NCBI RefSeq assembly: GCF_900102615.1
Contig: NZ_FMYV01000005.1
Location: 1-64,000, forward strand
DNA length: 64,000 bases
Direction: 5' to 3'
From: Geotoga petraea
GTDB lineage: Bacteria > Thermotogota > Thermotogae > Petrotogales > Petrotogaceae
Part shown: positions 1 through 8,759 of the stretch, one piece after another
Numbering within the stretch: position 1 is the stretch's first letter
Layout: the number at the start of each line of letters is the position of its first letter
The notes under the pieces: model-generated
Databases searched by the model: none
What the model was told of the DNA's origin: nothing
Seen by the model: the letters and a program-made list of their open reading frames with translations, nothing else
Position numbers and translations under genes: made by a program

Positions 1-348
1 GTTAAAGATTATTTAAATACAGAAAAAACATATGCTGAAATATCTGAAGAATATCATGTTTCTTCTAGTACATTGACTAAATGGGTCAAAAAGTATGAAG
101 AATCTGGATATGATGAGGATGTTTTTAAAACTAGAAAAAGTAAATCTAAATCTATCATTTCTGACTTTTCTAAGGTTCCACCTATTATATATGAAAAAGC
201 TGGTATTGAAAGGTCTAATAACTATAATGAAGATATTACCTCTATTAAAAGAAAACTCAGCATGTATGAAAAGAGTCTTTTGGAAAAAGAGTTGGAAAAT
301 CAGCTTCTTAGAGAACAAAACGAGATTCTAAAAAAAAATCTGAAATAG
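1..348 (+). CDS. IS3-family transposase OrfA (5' end outside window)
   Basis: This is the helix-turn-helix subunit of an IS3-type transposase. The visible part starts inside the HTH (residues reading YAEISEEYHVSSSTLTKWVK) and ends in a leucine-rich coiled coil, the standard OrfA layout used for end binding and multimerisation. The frame is open from base 1 with no start codon, so the gene begins upstream. It ends in a run of nine A just before its TAG stop, where a -1 slip would continue translation into the OrfB frame. Alone it would be a DNA-binding regulator; fused to OrfB it is the active transposase. Confidence 0.85.
   Translation, partial: VKDYLNTEKTYAEISEEYHVSSSTLTKWVKKYEESGYDEDVFKTRKSKSKSIISDFSKVPPIIYEKAGIERSNNYNEDITSIKRKLSMYEKSLLEKELENQLLREQNEILKKNLK
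330..338 (+). other. A9 slippery site for -1 ribosomal frameshift
   Basis: Nine consecutive A residues lie ten bases before the orfA stop. The orfB frame is exactly -1 relative to orfA and is open through this run, so slippage here yields a continuous OrfAB protein. This is the classical expression mode of IS3-family elements. Frames and A-run are seen directly; slippage itself is inferred. Confidence 0.75.
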
Positions 349-1343
349 TTTTTTCTGAGGATTTTTCTTTTGTTGCCTGGTATTTCTTAATTAATAAGTA
401 CAAAGAGTACGGGCTTTCTATGAGCTTTTTATTGAATTTTTTTGAGATTAAAAAGAGTACTTTTTATTATAATAATAGATTGTTTTTTAGTTTGAATTTT
501 TTTAATAGTTCTAATTCTAATAGACGAGGATTTTCTTTCACTGTTTCAGGCTCCACTTTTTCTGATTCAGATTTATATGAGTTGTTTAATAAACTTTATT
601 CTATTGATGATCCAAATGACCCTTATTACTATGTCAGAACTTTGGGGTCTAAGAAAATCTCTGCTTTTTTGAAAAATGAGCACGATATTATCGTTAACCA
701 CAAGAAGGTTCATTCTATTAGAAAAGAACTTGGTTATGTAAGAGCTTATGTTAATCACTTTAAACATCCAAAGAAAAGACCTAACAACCATGAAGTTACC
801 AGACCAAATCAATTTTTCGAAGCAGATATTAAGTTTATACCCGCTAACAATAAATACATTCCTTTATTAGATGTTATTGACGTTTTTGACAAGAATATTG
901 TTGGTTCTTTTATTGGTGATTCTTGTAAGTCTAAAGATTTTATTTCTACACTTAAAAGTGCTTTTGAGTTTAGGAATCTTGATCCTTCTAATTTAACTAT
1001 TAGAACGGATAACGGTCCTCAATTTGTATCTAAACTAACTAAAGATTTTATGAATGAATTTAATGTTTCTCATGAATTTGGGTACAAGAATAACCCCAAT
1101 TCCCAAGCTTTTATTGAATCACATCATTCTTCTGTTGAAAGAGAATTTGTTTCTCTTAATCCAGATATTGAAGATACTGAGGATGCATATCTCAGATACA
1201 AAGCTTATTTATATTTTTATCATTATCTCAGACCTCATGGTTCTTTGAATTATATGACTCCTGCTTCTTTTCATGATTCTTTTAACCATGATTCTGTTGA
1301 TTTGTTTGTCGATGATTTATTTTCTATTTCTGTTAAAAAGTGA
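333..1343 (+). CDS. IS3-family transposase OrfB (DDE integrase domain)
   Basis: This is the catalytic half of the IS3 transposase, which cuts and joins DNA ends through an RNase H-fold rve domain. The DDE triad is visible: Asp in FEADIKFIP, Asp in RTDNGPQF and Glu in QAFIESHHSS, 35 residues after the second Asp. The C-terminal signature (YHYLRPHGSLNYMTPASF) is typical. The first ATG in this frame is at 420, but the frame is open back to the A9 run at 330, so the functional product is probably the -1 frameshift fusion OrfAB. No inactivating mutation is seen, so the element may still move. Confidence 0.9.
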   Translation, partial: KKSEIVFSEDFSFVAWYFLINKYKEYGLSMSFLLNFFEIKKSTFYYNNRLFFSLNFFNSSNSNRRGFSFTVSGSTFSDSDLYELFNKLYSIDDPNDPYYYVRTLGSKKISAFLKNEHDIIVNHKKVHSIRKELGYVRAYVNHFKHPKKRPNNHEVTRPNQFFEADIKFIPANNKYIPLLDVIDVFDKNIVGSFIGDSCKSKDFISTLKSAFEFRNLDPSNLTIRTDNGPQFVSKLTKDFMNEFNVSHEFGYKNNPNSQAFIESHHSSVEREFVSLNPDIEDTEDAYLRYKAYLYFYHYLRPHGSLNYMTPASFHDSFNHDSVDLFVDDLFSISVKK

Positions 1344-1361
1344 GTTCTTTATACCTCTCGT

Positions 1362-1475
1362 CTAATATGTTGGGGTCAGGCCGATTACATCTGCTGCTGT
1401 TTTCAATCCCTCTCTTTTGATCAATTCTCTATAAAATTTATGTTTTTCTCTTCTTTTCCTTGTTTCTTCTTTCAT
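1362..1475 (-). pseudogene. N-terminal remnant of an IS256-like transposase
   Basis: A minus-strand frame starts at an ATG preceded by a strong AAAGGAGG ribosome site and encodes 37 residues, including a RELIKREGLKTAADVIG stretch. This resembles the start of mutator/IS256 transposases, which begin with a similar basic helix and an LKTxxDV motif. The frame stays native to about the IS3 end at 1378 and stops in IS3 sequence, so the gene was cut by the IS3 insertion. The rest would lie to the left of the window. Family assignment from so short a piece is tentative. Confidence 0.5.
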
Positions 1476-1490
1476 TTTAAAAAACACCTC

Positions 1491-1548
1491 CTTTGGTTTT
1501 ATTTTACTACCAAATTCGGTGTTTTTTTTATTTTACACAATTTTTCTT
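1491..1548. repeat. Terminal repeat region of the interrupted IS, shared with two palindromic copies
   Basis: Directly upstream (minus sense) of the IS256-like start is a sequence containing TTTGGTTTTATTTTACTACC, ATTCGGTGTTTTT and TACACAATTT. The same three blocks recur near 29,850-29,905 and 32,415-32,465, where there is no transposase gene. Here it would be the outer end of the transposon. The similarity is seen directly; calling it an IS end is inference. Confidence 0.6.
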
Positions 1549-1606
1549 ATACTCTCTGCTGTAAATTAGCAAGGGGGATTTTTTTACTTCTCATAATTAT
1601 TGATGG

Positions 1607-1969
1607 TTATCTTACATAAAACTCTATTTCATTTAATGAAATTTCATATTCTTGAAAAATTTCTATAATTGCATCTTTAATTTTGTTTGAATCTAAATTA
1701 GTTTCTATAATATAACCATAAAAACTTTTTGGATATTTGTATCCGTTATCTTTTTTGCTTATGACCCTTTTTCTTCCACTTGATTGAGTTTTTTTAGCAT
1801 AAGTTTCAAATTTTCTTATATCCATATCATGAAATATTTTATAAATGTCTATTAAACATTCTTTCCAATAATTAACTTCGAGTGTTTTCCCAAAAAAAGT
1901 AAATTTCATAGGATGTTTGTTTGTAAAATTATCTTTCAAAGTCAATTTTTCCCTATTATTTTCCAACAT
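1607..1969 (-). CDS. Hypothetical protein, last gene of BREX-adjacent operon
   Basis: I do not recognise this 120-residue protein. It is compact, basic in the middle (SSGRKRVISKK) and has a hydrophobic N-terminal half around KFTFFGKTLEVNYWKECL; no signal peptide or membrane segment is visible. I chose the ATG at 1969 because an AAGGGGTG ribosome site sits eight bases upstream, which rules out the GTG at 1978 that overlaps that site. It is the third gene of a tight minus-strand operon (spacing about 15 bases) with a MerR-like HTH protein and a 420-residue helical protein, all divergent from BREX. Confidence 0.6.
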   Translation of the reverse strand: MLENNREKLTLKDNFTNKHPMKFTFFGKTLEVNYWKECLIDIYKIFHDMDIRKFETYAKKTQSSGRKRVISKKDNGYKYPKSFYGYIIETNLDSNKIKDAIIEIFQEYEISLNEIEFYVR

Positions 1970-1983
1970 TCCTATCACCCCTT

Positions 1984-2418
1984 TTATTTTTTTATTTCCT
2001 TGACTTTCATTATTTCTTTTTTTGGGTATAAAACTTTCCCTTTTTTACCTTTTTTACCTTTGGTAGATTCTAAAGGTTTTATTTCTCCCTCTTTTTCCCA
2101 TCTTATTAATGTAGATAAAGAAATATCTAATTCTTCTATTGCTTCTTGCCTTGTATAATATTTTTTCGAATCATAATCAATTTCTTCATCTAAAATCTCA
2201 TCTTCTTTTTGTTCCAAATATTCTAAAAGTTCTATTACTTTTTTCATTTTTGTTCTTATTGATTTTTTCTCTTCTAAATTCATTAATTCAAAATTATTTA
2301 TTAAACTATCAGAAAGTTTTAAAAGAGCATTTTCTGCTTTGTTTTTTCTTTTTTCCAACCATTTTTTATCGTCTAAAAGATCCTCCAATTCATTTATATT
2401 TTCAAATTTTTCACCCAT
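1984..2418 (-). CDS. Protein with C-terminal MerR-like helix-turn-helix
   Basis: The N-terminal 85 residues are highly charged and helical, with repeated Leu/Glu/Lys suggesting a coiled coil. The C-terminal 60 residues (YYTRQEAIEELDISLSTLIR then a lysine/glycine-rich wing and VLYPKKEI) have the shape of a MerR/excisionase-type winged helix with sequence-specific DNA binding. The start at 2418 is supported by an AGGGAG site eight bases upstream; a GTG three codons earlier overlaps it. It is the middle gene of the three-gene operon. Regulator of the operon, or DNA-binding part of an unknown system, are both possible; function not known. Confidence 0.6.
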   Translation of the reverse strand: MGEKFENINELEDLLDDKKWLEKRKNKAENALLKLSDSLINNFELMNLEEKKSIRTKMKKVIELLEYLEQKEDEILDEEIDYDSKKYYTRQEAIEELDISLSTLIRWEKEGEIKPLESTKGKKGKKGKVLYPKKEIMKVKEIKK

Positions 2419-2430
2419 TGAATTCACTCC

Positions 2431-3693
2431 CTAATATTTCTTATCTATTTTGATATTTTTAATACTTGTTTCTAAATCTTTTATTTTTTCTTCTATATTT
2501 TTAAAATATTTATCTAATGAAATTTTTTCTACATTTATAAAAACATCAAAATCAATTAAATCGTTATATAATTTATAAGTAAATGTGTGTGTTGTATTGA
2601 TTTTCTCTTTAATCAAATCCAATTTATCTAATTTATCATATGTATATGCTTCATCTAACTTATCTGTAGCTAAACTTAGATTATTTAAATTCATATACAA
2701 TAAATCTTCTAATTTTTTATACTCTATGTTATCTTCAACTATTAATTTTAACTTATCTTCTAATTTTATTTTTTCTTCTTTTAGTTGGTTAATTAAATCA
2801 TTATCTTGTTTATCGCTAAGTATATTTTGAATATAATTATTAGCTTTTATGAAATTAATAGTTTTTTCAAGATTGGAAAAATAACTTATTTTAATAATGA
2901 ACTGCAAATATTCTATAAATATTTCAATATAATTTTTACCAAGATGTTTTTCTGAAATTGGTGTAAAAATAAAATCTAAAGAAATATCAATTTTTATTTT
3001 TTCTTCAAATTTACTTTTTTTTATATGCTTCAACAAAGATTGAATATCGATTATCTTTTTTTGATTTATAACATTTATATTCCTAAGATTATTATAATTT
3101 TCTTCTATAATATAATAAATTTGCTTATAAATCTCTTCTTGTGCTTTTTGTAATGTTTCATATTTTTTATTAATTCCCTGTTTCTCCAATAATTCTTCTA
3201 TATCTTCTTTTGAATTAAATATAATAATACGAAAAGGATTATTTAGCATAGAGTAAATAGATAGAGAGTTTTTTAAAAAGTCTAATAAATCTTTTTCATT
3301 GATTTTATTTTCAAAGTAGTAATCTATTACACTATAAAAAATATATTCAACTTTTTTATTGAAGTACTTTTCTTTTATTAAGAAATCATTATGATAATCT
3401 TCAACAAAATCCAAATAAAATATTTCATTTAAATTTGTTTTTTCTTCAAATATGTTTCTTAAATACTTAATAGCATTTTTAAATTCTTTTGACTCATAAT
3501 GTAATAAAGTTTCTTTTCTTTCCAAGATATTTATTAAACTTAATGAATAACCTATTGGAAAAATAAAACCCTCAGGTAGTTTTTCTCTCAGACTATCATA
3601 AGAAGCTTCAGGAAAGAAAAATTCTTCAGATGTTATCCCCATTTCTTTAATTTCTTTTTTTAGTTCTTCTAATATATTTTTTTTATCTTGCAT
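2431..3693 (-). CDS. Unrecognised 420-residue helical protein, first gene of BREX-adjacent operon
   Basis: No family was recognised. The protein is acidic/lysine-rich and largely helical, with a coiled-coil-like stretch around residues 285-345 (NQLKEEKIKLEDKLKLIVED) and another at the C terminus (YFKNIEEKIKDLETSIKN). There are no membrane segments, no P-loop and no obvious nuclease motif. Its start is preceded by GGAGGGAG. It is transcribed away from the BREX operon across a 305-base intergenic region and leads an operon with a MerR-like HTH protein. Its position suggests an accessory defence or regulatory role, but nothing in the sequence proves it. Confidence 0.6.
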   Translation of the reverse strand: MQDKKNILEELKKEIKEMGITSEEFFFPEASYDSLREKLPEGFIFPIGYSLSLINILERKETLLHYESKEFKNAIKYLRNIFEEKTNLNEIFYLDFVEDYHNDFLIKEKYFNKKVEYIFYSVIDYYFENKINEKDLLDFLKNSLSIYSMLNNPFRIIIFNSKEDIEELLEKQGINKKYETLQKAQEEIYKQIYYIIEENYNNLRNINVINQKKIIDIQSLLKHIKKSKFEEKIKIDISLDFIFTPISEKHLGKNYIEIFIEYLQFIIKISYFSNLEKTINFIKANNYIQNILSDKQDNDLINQLKEEKIKLEDKLKLIVEDNIEYKKLEDLLYMNLNNLSLATDKLDEAYTYDKLDKLDLIKEKINTTHTFTYKLYNDLIDFDVFINVEKISLDKYFKNIEEKIKDLETSIKNIKIDKKY

Positions 3694-3852
3694 TATTACT
3701 CCCTCCTATTATGTCAATGGTTAGTTATTGAATAGTTATTAACATATTAAATATATCATCAACATATTAATTTTGCGTTACATTAAAAAGAATATCTATT
3801 TACTTTCAGTAGGGATAGAATACTAAAATATTGTATATAATATTATAATAAA

Positions 3853-3897
3853 TATATCAACTGATTAATTAATTTGTTTATTAATGCTTTTTATAAG
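3853..3897 (+). promoter_or_regulatory. Shared defence promoter element, copy A (BREX)
   Basis: TATCAACTG followed by ATTAATTAATT and, further on, TATAAG lies 100-145 bases upstream of brxA. The same TATCAACTG plus TTTAATTAATTAAC-type block precedes the McrBC operon, dpnI and the DUF262 gene. This copy is the most divergent of the four and its -10 lies about two bases further away. The rest of the 3694-3998 gap is AT-rich with no gene seen. Confidence 0.55.
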
Positions 3898-3998
3898 AGG
3901 ACTTCAGTTATAAATATTTCTAGAATTATGATAGAATAATTAATGGGCAAAAGATAAAAAATTAATTAAAATTTTATATTTTCATGAGGTGAGATCAT

Positions 3999-4592
3999 AT
4001 GAAAAGATACACTGCGGGGTTAACAGGAGCACCTTTTTTATTCTATGAAACTAACAGATGTTTTGAATTATTAAATCAAGGATTATCCATAGATGAAATA
4101 AAACAAAAAGTTTTAGAAGAAAACATTTTTAACTACAAAAAGACTACTTCACTTAGAAGATCTTTTACAGGTATAAAAAAGAGGCTTGAAATGATAGATG
4201 ATGAATTATTAGAAATTTACATCAACTCATTTACAAAAACTAAAAAACAAATAATTTTCTACTTAATTACAAAAAATAATCTCATATTATTAGATTTTTT
4301 AAACGAAATATTAGCAAATAAGATCAAAACAGGAGATTATGAAATTCTTCAAAAAGATTTCAACAAATATTTTAACTACAAATCAGAACAATATCCCGAA
4401 GTAGCAAAATGGACAGAAAAAACAAAACAAAAGTTAATTTCAGTTATGAAAAAGATACTGTTCGAAATCGAAATTGTCACAGATAAAAAATACACAAAAA
4501 TACAAAAAATAAATTTAGATTTTGTTTTTGAGGAATATTTAGAAAAGCAAAATGAAAAAGAATTCTTATATTTTTTCAAAGTAGGTGATTAG
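3999..4592 (+). CDS. brxA: BREX protein BrxA (DUF1819)
   Basis: This is the first gene of the BREX operon. The 197-residue product starts KRYTAGLTGAPFLFYETNR, the typical opening of DUF1819/BrxA, a small helical DNA-binding protein needed in type 1 BREX. Length matches the family (about 200). The start is fixed by a GAGGTGAG ribosome site before the ATG. It stops one base before brxB, which implies translational coupling. Its promoter region carries the element shared with the other defence loci. No damage is visible. Confidence 0.92.
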   Translation: MKRYTAGLTGAPFLFYETNRCFELLNQGLSIDEIKQKVLEENIFNYKKTTSLRRSFTGIKKRLEMIDDELLEIYINSFTKTKKQIIFYLITKNNLILLDFLNEILANKIKTGDYEILQKDFNKYFNYKSEQYPEVAKWTEKTKQKLISVMKKILFEIEIVTDKKYTKIQKINLDFVFEEYLEKQNEKEFLYFFKVGD

Positions 4593-5159
4593 ATGCAAAT
4601 AAATGAAAGACTTACTAAAGTAAGAGAAAAGATATCAAAACCTGAATTTACAAAAATGAAAGGGCTTGCCAACGAAATAGCTTTTTATATTTTTGATTAT
4701 GATCCAAAAGATGAACCCATAGTTGAAAAATATATTCCCACATTGATAAAACATTTTGACGAAGAATATACAGATAGAAAAATTGCTGAAATTAATCTAT
4801 ATAAAATATTAATTGAAAATATGAAAAAAGATGGAGTACTTGAAGAGGTTTTCAACTTGGAAAAAGACTTAAATGACCAAGAACTATATGAAACACTAAT
4901 AAATTACGCAAGAAAAGAAATTTTCATTGACAAAATAAGAGAAGCACTAAACAGTTATCACATAATATTTATAACAGGGATAAGTCACATTCACCCAATA
5001 ATAAAGTCTCACGAATTGCTATCAAAATTACACGAAGTAGTAGGCGATAAAAAACCTGTAGTGCTTTTCTACCCGGGAGAATTCACTGGAGATGTTCTAA
5101 AATCATTTCACAAAGGAAACAATCATAGATATTACAGAGCAAGACCTTTGATACAGTAA
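4593..5159 (+). CDS. brxB: BREX protein BrxB (DUF1788)
   Basis: The 188-residue product matches the DUF1788/BrxB layout: a helical N-terminal region, the ITGISHIHPIIKSHELLSKL segment and the ending VVLFYPGEFTGDVLKSF..HYYRARPL, which is characteristic of BrxB. BrxB is a core component of type 1 BREX with no assigned enzymatic activity. Its ribosome site (AGGTGA) lies within the last codons of brxA, and brxC follows after 29 bases. The gene appears intact. Confidence 0.92.
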   Translation: MQINERLTKVREKISKPEFTKMKGLANEIAFYIFDYDPKDEPIVEKYIPTLIKHFDEEYTDRKIAEINLYKILIENMKKDGVLEEVFNLEKDLNDQELYETLINYARKEIFIDKIREALNSYHIIFITGISHIHPIIKSHELLSKLHEVVGDKKPVVLFYPGEFTGDVLKSFHKGNNHRYYRARPLIQ

Positions 5160-5188
5160 CATTAATAATATGATTAGGGGGTTATATA

Positions 5189-8100
5189 ATGAAAATAAAA
5201 GACCTATTTAAAAGAGATATAGAAAGAAAAATACGAGGAGTAATAACAGTAAACAAAGAAGAAGAATTAGTTTATCAAGAATTAGAAGAATATGTAGTTA
5301 CAAAAGATATTAGAAAAAACTTAATAAAATTTATAAATGAATTCAACAAAAGTTTTGACGAACCAATTCATGATATAGGAGTATGGATATCTGGATTTTA
5401 TGGTTCAGGGAAATCACATTTTCTAAAAATCCTATCTTACCTTTTAGAAAACGAGGAAATTAAAGGTAAAAAATCTGTTGAATTTTTTAGGGACAAGATA
5501 GACGAACAAAGCTTTGCGGAACTTGAAAAAGCAGCAAATCAATCTAAAGATGTGATTATATTCAACATAGATTCTGAAAGTAACTCTGATGATAGAGAAG
5601 AAAGTCTTTTAAACGTCTTCAAAAAAATGTTTTACCAAAAACTTGGAATAGACGCGAGCAATAAAACGATATTTGAAATAGAAAAAAGGCTATTTGAAAT
5701 GGGTAAGTTCGATGATTTCAAAAAGTTGTATAAAGAAAAAACTAATAATAGTTGGACAGAAAAAGGGAGACAAACATTTTTCATTTTCAAAAACAAAGTA
5801 AAAGATATTTTTGCTGAAGTACTGGGTTTGTCTGAAGAAGAAAAAAATGACCTGTCATTTGACAACCTCCAATCTGACAACTCTATAAGAAAATTTGCAC
5901 AAGACATACAAGAATACATAAAATCAAAAGGAAACAACCACCACGTTGTTTTTCTTGTAGATGAAGTAGGGCAATACATATCAGAAAGCCAAAATCTAAT
6001 ACTAAATTTACAAACTCTCTCTGAAGAATTAGCAAATCAATGTCATGGTAAAGCATGGATAGTAGTAACTTCTCAAGAAGAAATCCAAGATTTAACAGGA
6101 AGAAGACAGGCAGATTTTTCAAGAATTCAAGCTAGATACAAAACAAGGCTGAATTTTTCTTCAATATCCGTGGATGAAGTTATAAAAAAGAGGCTTTTAG
6201 ACAAAACTGATGTAGCAAAAGATGAATTAAAGTTAAGATACCACGATGAACAACAAACTCTGAGAAACGCAATATCTTTTAACAACCAAGCTTCTATGTA
6301 TAATGGTTTTAAATCGGAAGATGACTTTATTGAAACATACCCTTTCATTCCTTATCAAATAAAACTTCTTCAAAATGTTTTTGAAGATATAAGAAAAAAC
6401 AGTGTAGCAGGAAGATACCTTTCAGAAGGAGAAAGATCCCTTCTTTCTGCTTACCAGGAATCAGCAATCATATATGAAGAAGAAGAAACTGATACTCTAA
6501 TACCCTTCCATTCTTTTTATGAAACAATTAAAAACTTCTTAAAAAGTCAGATAATAAGAGTATTTGAAAATGCTGAAGACCTTGTTGATTCTGCAGCTAT
6601 AAAAGAAGAAGATATAAAAGTACTGAAAACGTTGTTTTTAATAAGATATGTAGAAAACTTCGAAAAAAACATAGAAAACATAACAACTTTAATGTTAGAA
6701 AAAATAGAACAAGATAAATTAGAACTTAAAAAACAAATAACAGAATCTTTAAAAAGATTAAAAACACAAGCTTTAATTTCTCAAAACGGAGAACAATATT
6801 TCTTCTTAACAAACGAAGAACAAGAAATAAATCAAAGAATAGAAAGAATCGAAATAGATGATATAGAAATTAGAAAAGAAATAAAGGAACTTATATTCGA
6901 CGAAATAAACAGTAGTAACTACAAAATGAGATATAACAAAAATGACAGAAACCATTCTTTTTCATTTGATGTAGCAATAGACGAACAAGAATTTGGAAAT
7001 AGAAATGAAATATCTGTTGAAGTGATAACCCCTTTAGGAGAAAAGGCTGATTTTACAAAGAACAGACTTATGTCTTATTCATCACTTCAAACAAAAAAAC
7101 TTATAATAAAACTGAACAACCTTGAAAATACACTAAATGAAATAACAGAATATTTGAAAATAAATAAATATTCAAACAGTATAAATAGAAACAATATAAC
7201 AGAAACACAAAGAAGAATAGTACAAGACAAATTATCTGAAATAACAGAAAGAAAAAACAGAGCCATTTCAGAAATAGAAGATATATTGGTTAATTCAGAA
7301 TTTTATAGTTTTGGACGTGAAATTAAAAGTTCTGGAAAAGAAAAAGAAAAGCTGAACAACAGTTTCGAAGAATTTATTCAAAATGTTTATTCCAAACTCG
7401 TTTTAGTAGAATCAATAGACAAAAAAGAGCTAATAAAAATAATAAAAAATAATAAATACAGAACATTCAGCGAAGAATACAGAAATAAAAAAGCCACAGA
7501 AGAAATGAAAAACTATTTAGAAAACACCTCCTACAATAGCCAAAAAACATTAAAAGATCTATATACAAAGTTTGAAAATCCTCCATATGGCTGGACAGAA
7601 ATAGAAACACTTAGCCTTATTTTAATATTATATAAGAAAGAATTAATTCAACTAAAAGAAAGTTCTGAAATAATAAGTGTTGAAAATAACCAGGATATAG
7701 ACCGATTGTTGGGAAAAGACAGCGAAAGAATAATTGTACAAAAAAGAGAAAGATTAAATGACAAAATTTTGGGAATAGTTACAAAAAAAATGTCTGAACT
7801 CTTCTCAGAAATGTACACAAGTAATTCAACAAATGAAATATACAAAAAGTTAAACCAAAAATTAGAAGAATATGCAGGGGTCATCGATAATTATGTCTAT
7901 GAATCGGAATCAAAAGATCTTCCAGGGAAAAAAGAATTAAAAATTGGCCAAGACATGCTCTCTGACTTGCAGAGAATAAACCAAGAAAACGAACTACTAA
8001 AAGCTTTTGCAGAAAGAGCAGAAGACATTTTACAATGGAAAGAAGATTATAGAGAAACTCTCGATTTCTACAGAGACGGAAAATATCAAAAAGAAATATT

Positions 8101-8746
8101 GCTTAAAGCCAAAGAATTTGCAAAATCTTTTCCTTCTATAATCGTTGAAGACGATTTCATAGTGAACGAAAATCATACATCTGAATTATACGAAAAGTTA
8201 AAAGAAATAATAAATTCCGAAAGACCTTACAGAGAAATAGTCAATATCCCTGATTTATTAGACAAACTAAAAAAAGCAAAAGAAGAATACATCAATGAAC
8301 AAAAAGAGACCATATTCAAAAAAGCAGAAAAAACATTTGATGAATTAGAAAACTATGCAAATCAAGATTACGTTGACAGTGAAACCAAAGAAAACATAAA
8401 AAACACAAAACAAAATATCTTAAACAAAATAAACGAATCAAATGATTTAACAAGATTGTCCACTATTAACTTTTCAATTGATACATATAAATACAGGTTC
8501 AACAAAAATATTGAAGAAGATATTGTAAAAAACAAACCAAAAATAATAGAAAGTAAACCTCCTGTTGTTGAAACCCCTAATGAACCAATAGCAAAAGAAA
8601 AAATTGTAAAAAAAATTAGAAAAGCAAACCTAATAAAAACAAAATCAATAAAAAATGAAGATGATTTAGAAAAATTGTTATATGAGATTCGAAAAGAAAT
8701 TGAAGATGACTTGAAAAATAACTCAGAAATTGAAATAATCGATTGA
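5189..8746 (+). CDS. brxC: BREX ATPase BrxC/PglY
   Basis: This 1185-residue protein is the large P-loop ATPase of BREX, which assembles with BrxB, PglX and PglZ. A Walker A motif (GFYGSGKSH) lies at about residues 68-76, with a Walker B-like VVFLVDEVGQYI at about 252-263. The remainder is long, charged and helical, with a proline-rich linker (SKPPVVETPNEP) before a lysine-rich C-terminal tail. Length is normal for BrxC. It is preceded by AGGGGG and followed 13 bases later by pglX. No frameshift was seen over 3.5 kb. Confidence 0.92.
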   Translation: MKIKDLFKRDIERKIRGVITVNKEEELVYQELEEYVVTKDIRKNLIKFINEFNKSFDEPIHDIGVWISGFYGSGKSHFLKILSYLLENEEIKGKKSVEFFRDKIDEQSFAELEKAANQSKDVIIFNIDSESNSDDREESLLNVFKKMFYQKLGIDASNKTIFEIEKRLFEMGKFDDFKKLYKEKTNNSWTEKGRQTFFIFKNKVKDIFAEVLGLSEEEKNDLSFDNLQSDNSIRKFAQDIQEYIKSKGNNHHVVFLVDEVGQYISESQNLILNLQTLSEELANQCHGKAWIVVTSQEEIQDLTGRRQADFSRIQARYKTRLNFSSISVDEVIKKRLLDKTDVAKDELKLRYHDEQQTLRNAISFNNQASMYNGFKSEDDFIETYPFIPYQIKLLQNVFEDIRKNSVAGRYLSEGERSLLSAYQESAIIYEEEETDTLIPFHSFYETIKNFLKSQIIRVFENAEDLVDSAAIKEEDIKVLKTLFLIRYVENFEKNIENITTLMLEKIEQDKLELKKQITESLKRLKTQALISQNGEQYFFLTNEEQEINQRIERIEIDDIEIRKEIKELIFDEINSSNYKMRYNKNDRNHSFSFDVAIDEQEFGNRNEISVEVITPLGEKADFTKNRLMSYSSLQTKKLIIKLNNLENTLNEITEYLKINKYSNSINRNNITETQRRIVQDKLSEITERKNRAISEIEDILVNSEFYSFGREIKSSGKEKEKLNNSFEEFIQNVYSKLVLVESIDKKELIKIIKNNKYRTFSEEYRNKKATEEMKNYLENTSYNSQKTLKDLYTKFENPPYGWTEIETLSLILILYKKELIQLKESSEIISVENNQDIDRLLGKDSERIIVQKRERLNDKILGIVTKKMSELFSEMYTSNSTNEIYKKLNQKLEEYAGVIDNYVYESESKDLPGKKELKIGQDMLSDLQRINQENELLKAFAERAEDILQWKEDYRETLDFYRDGKYQKEILLKAKEFAKSFPSIIVEDDFIVNENHTSELYEKLKEIINSERPYREIVNIPDLLDKLKKAKEEYINEQKETIFKKAEKTFDELENYANQDYVDSETKENIKNTKQNILNKINESNDLTRLSTINFSIDTYKYRFNKNIEEDIVKNKPKIIESKPPVVETPNEPIAKEKIVKKIRKANLIKTKSIKNEDDLEKLLYEIRKEIEDDLKNNSEIEIID

Positions 8747-8759
8747 TAGGGGGATATAA

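Larger units (their letters stand above)
1..1378 (+). mobile_element. IS3-family insertion sequence, left end outside the window
   Basis: Two overlapping transposase frames (orfA, orfB) joined by a slippery A-run are followed by a probable right terminal repeat ending in TTGGGGTCA at 1378, with the CA end usual for IS3 elements. The sequence beyond 1378 belongs to a different transposase gene read on the minus strand, so this element appears to have landed inside an IS256-like copy. The left terminus lies before base 1. The exact right end is inferred from the CA dinucleotide and from where the interrupted reading frame stops making sense. Confidence 0.8.
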
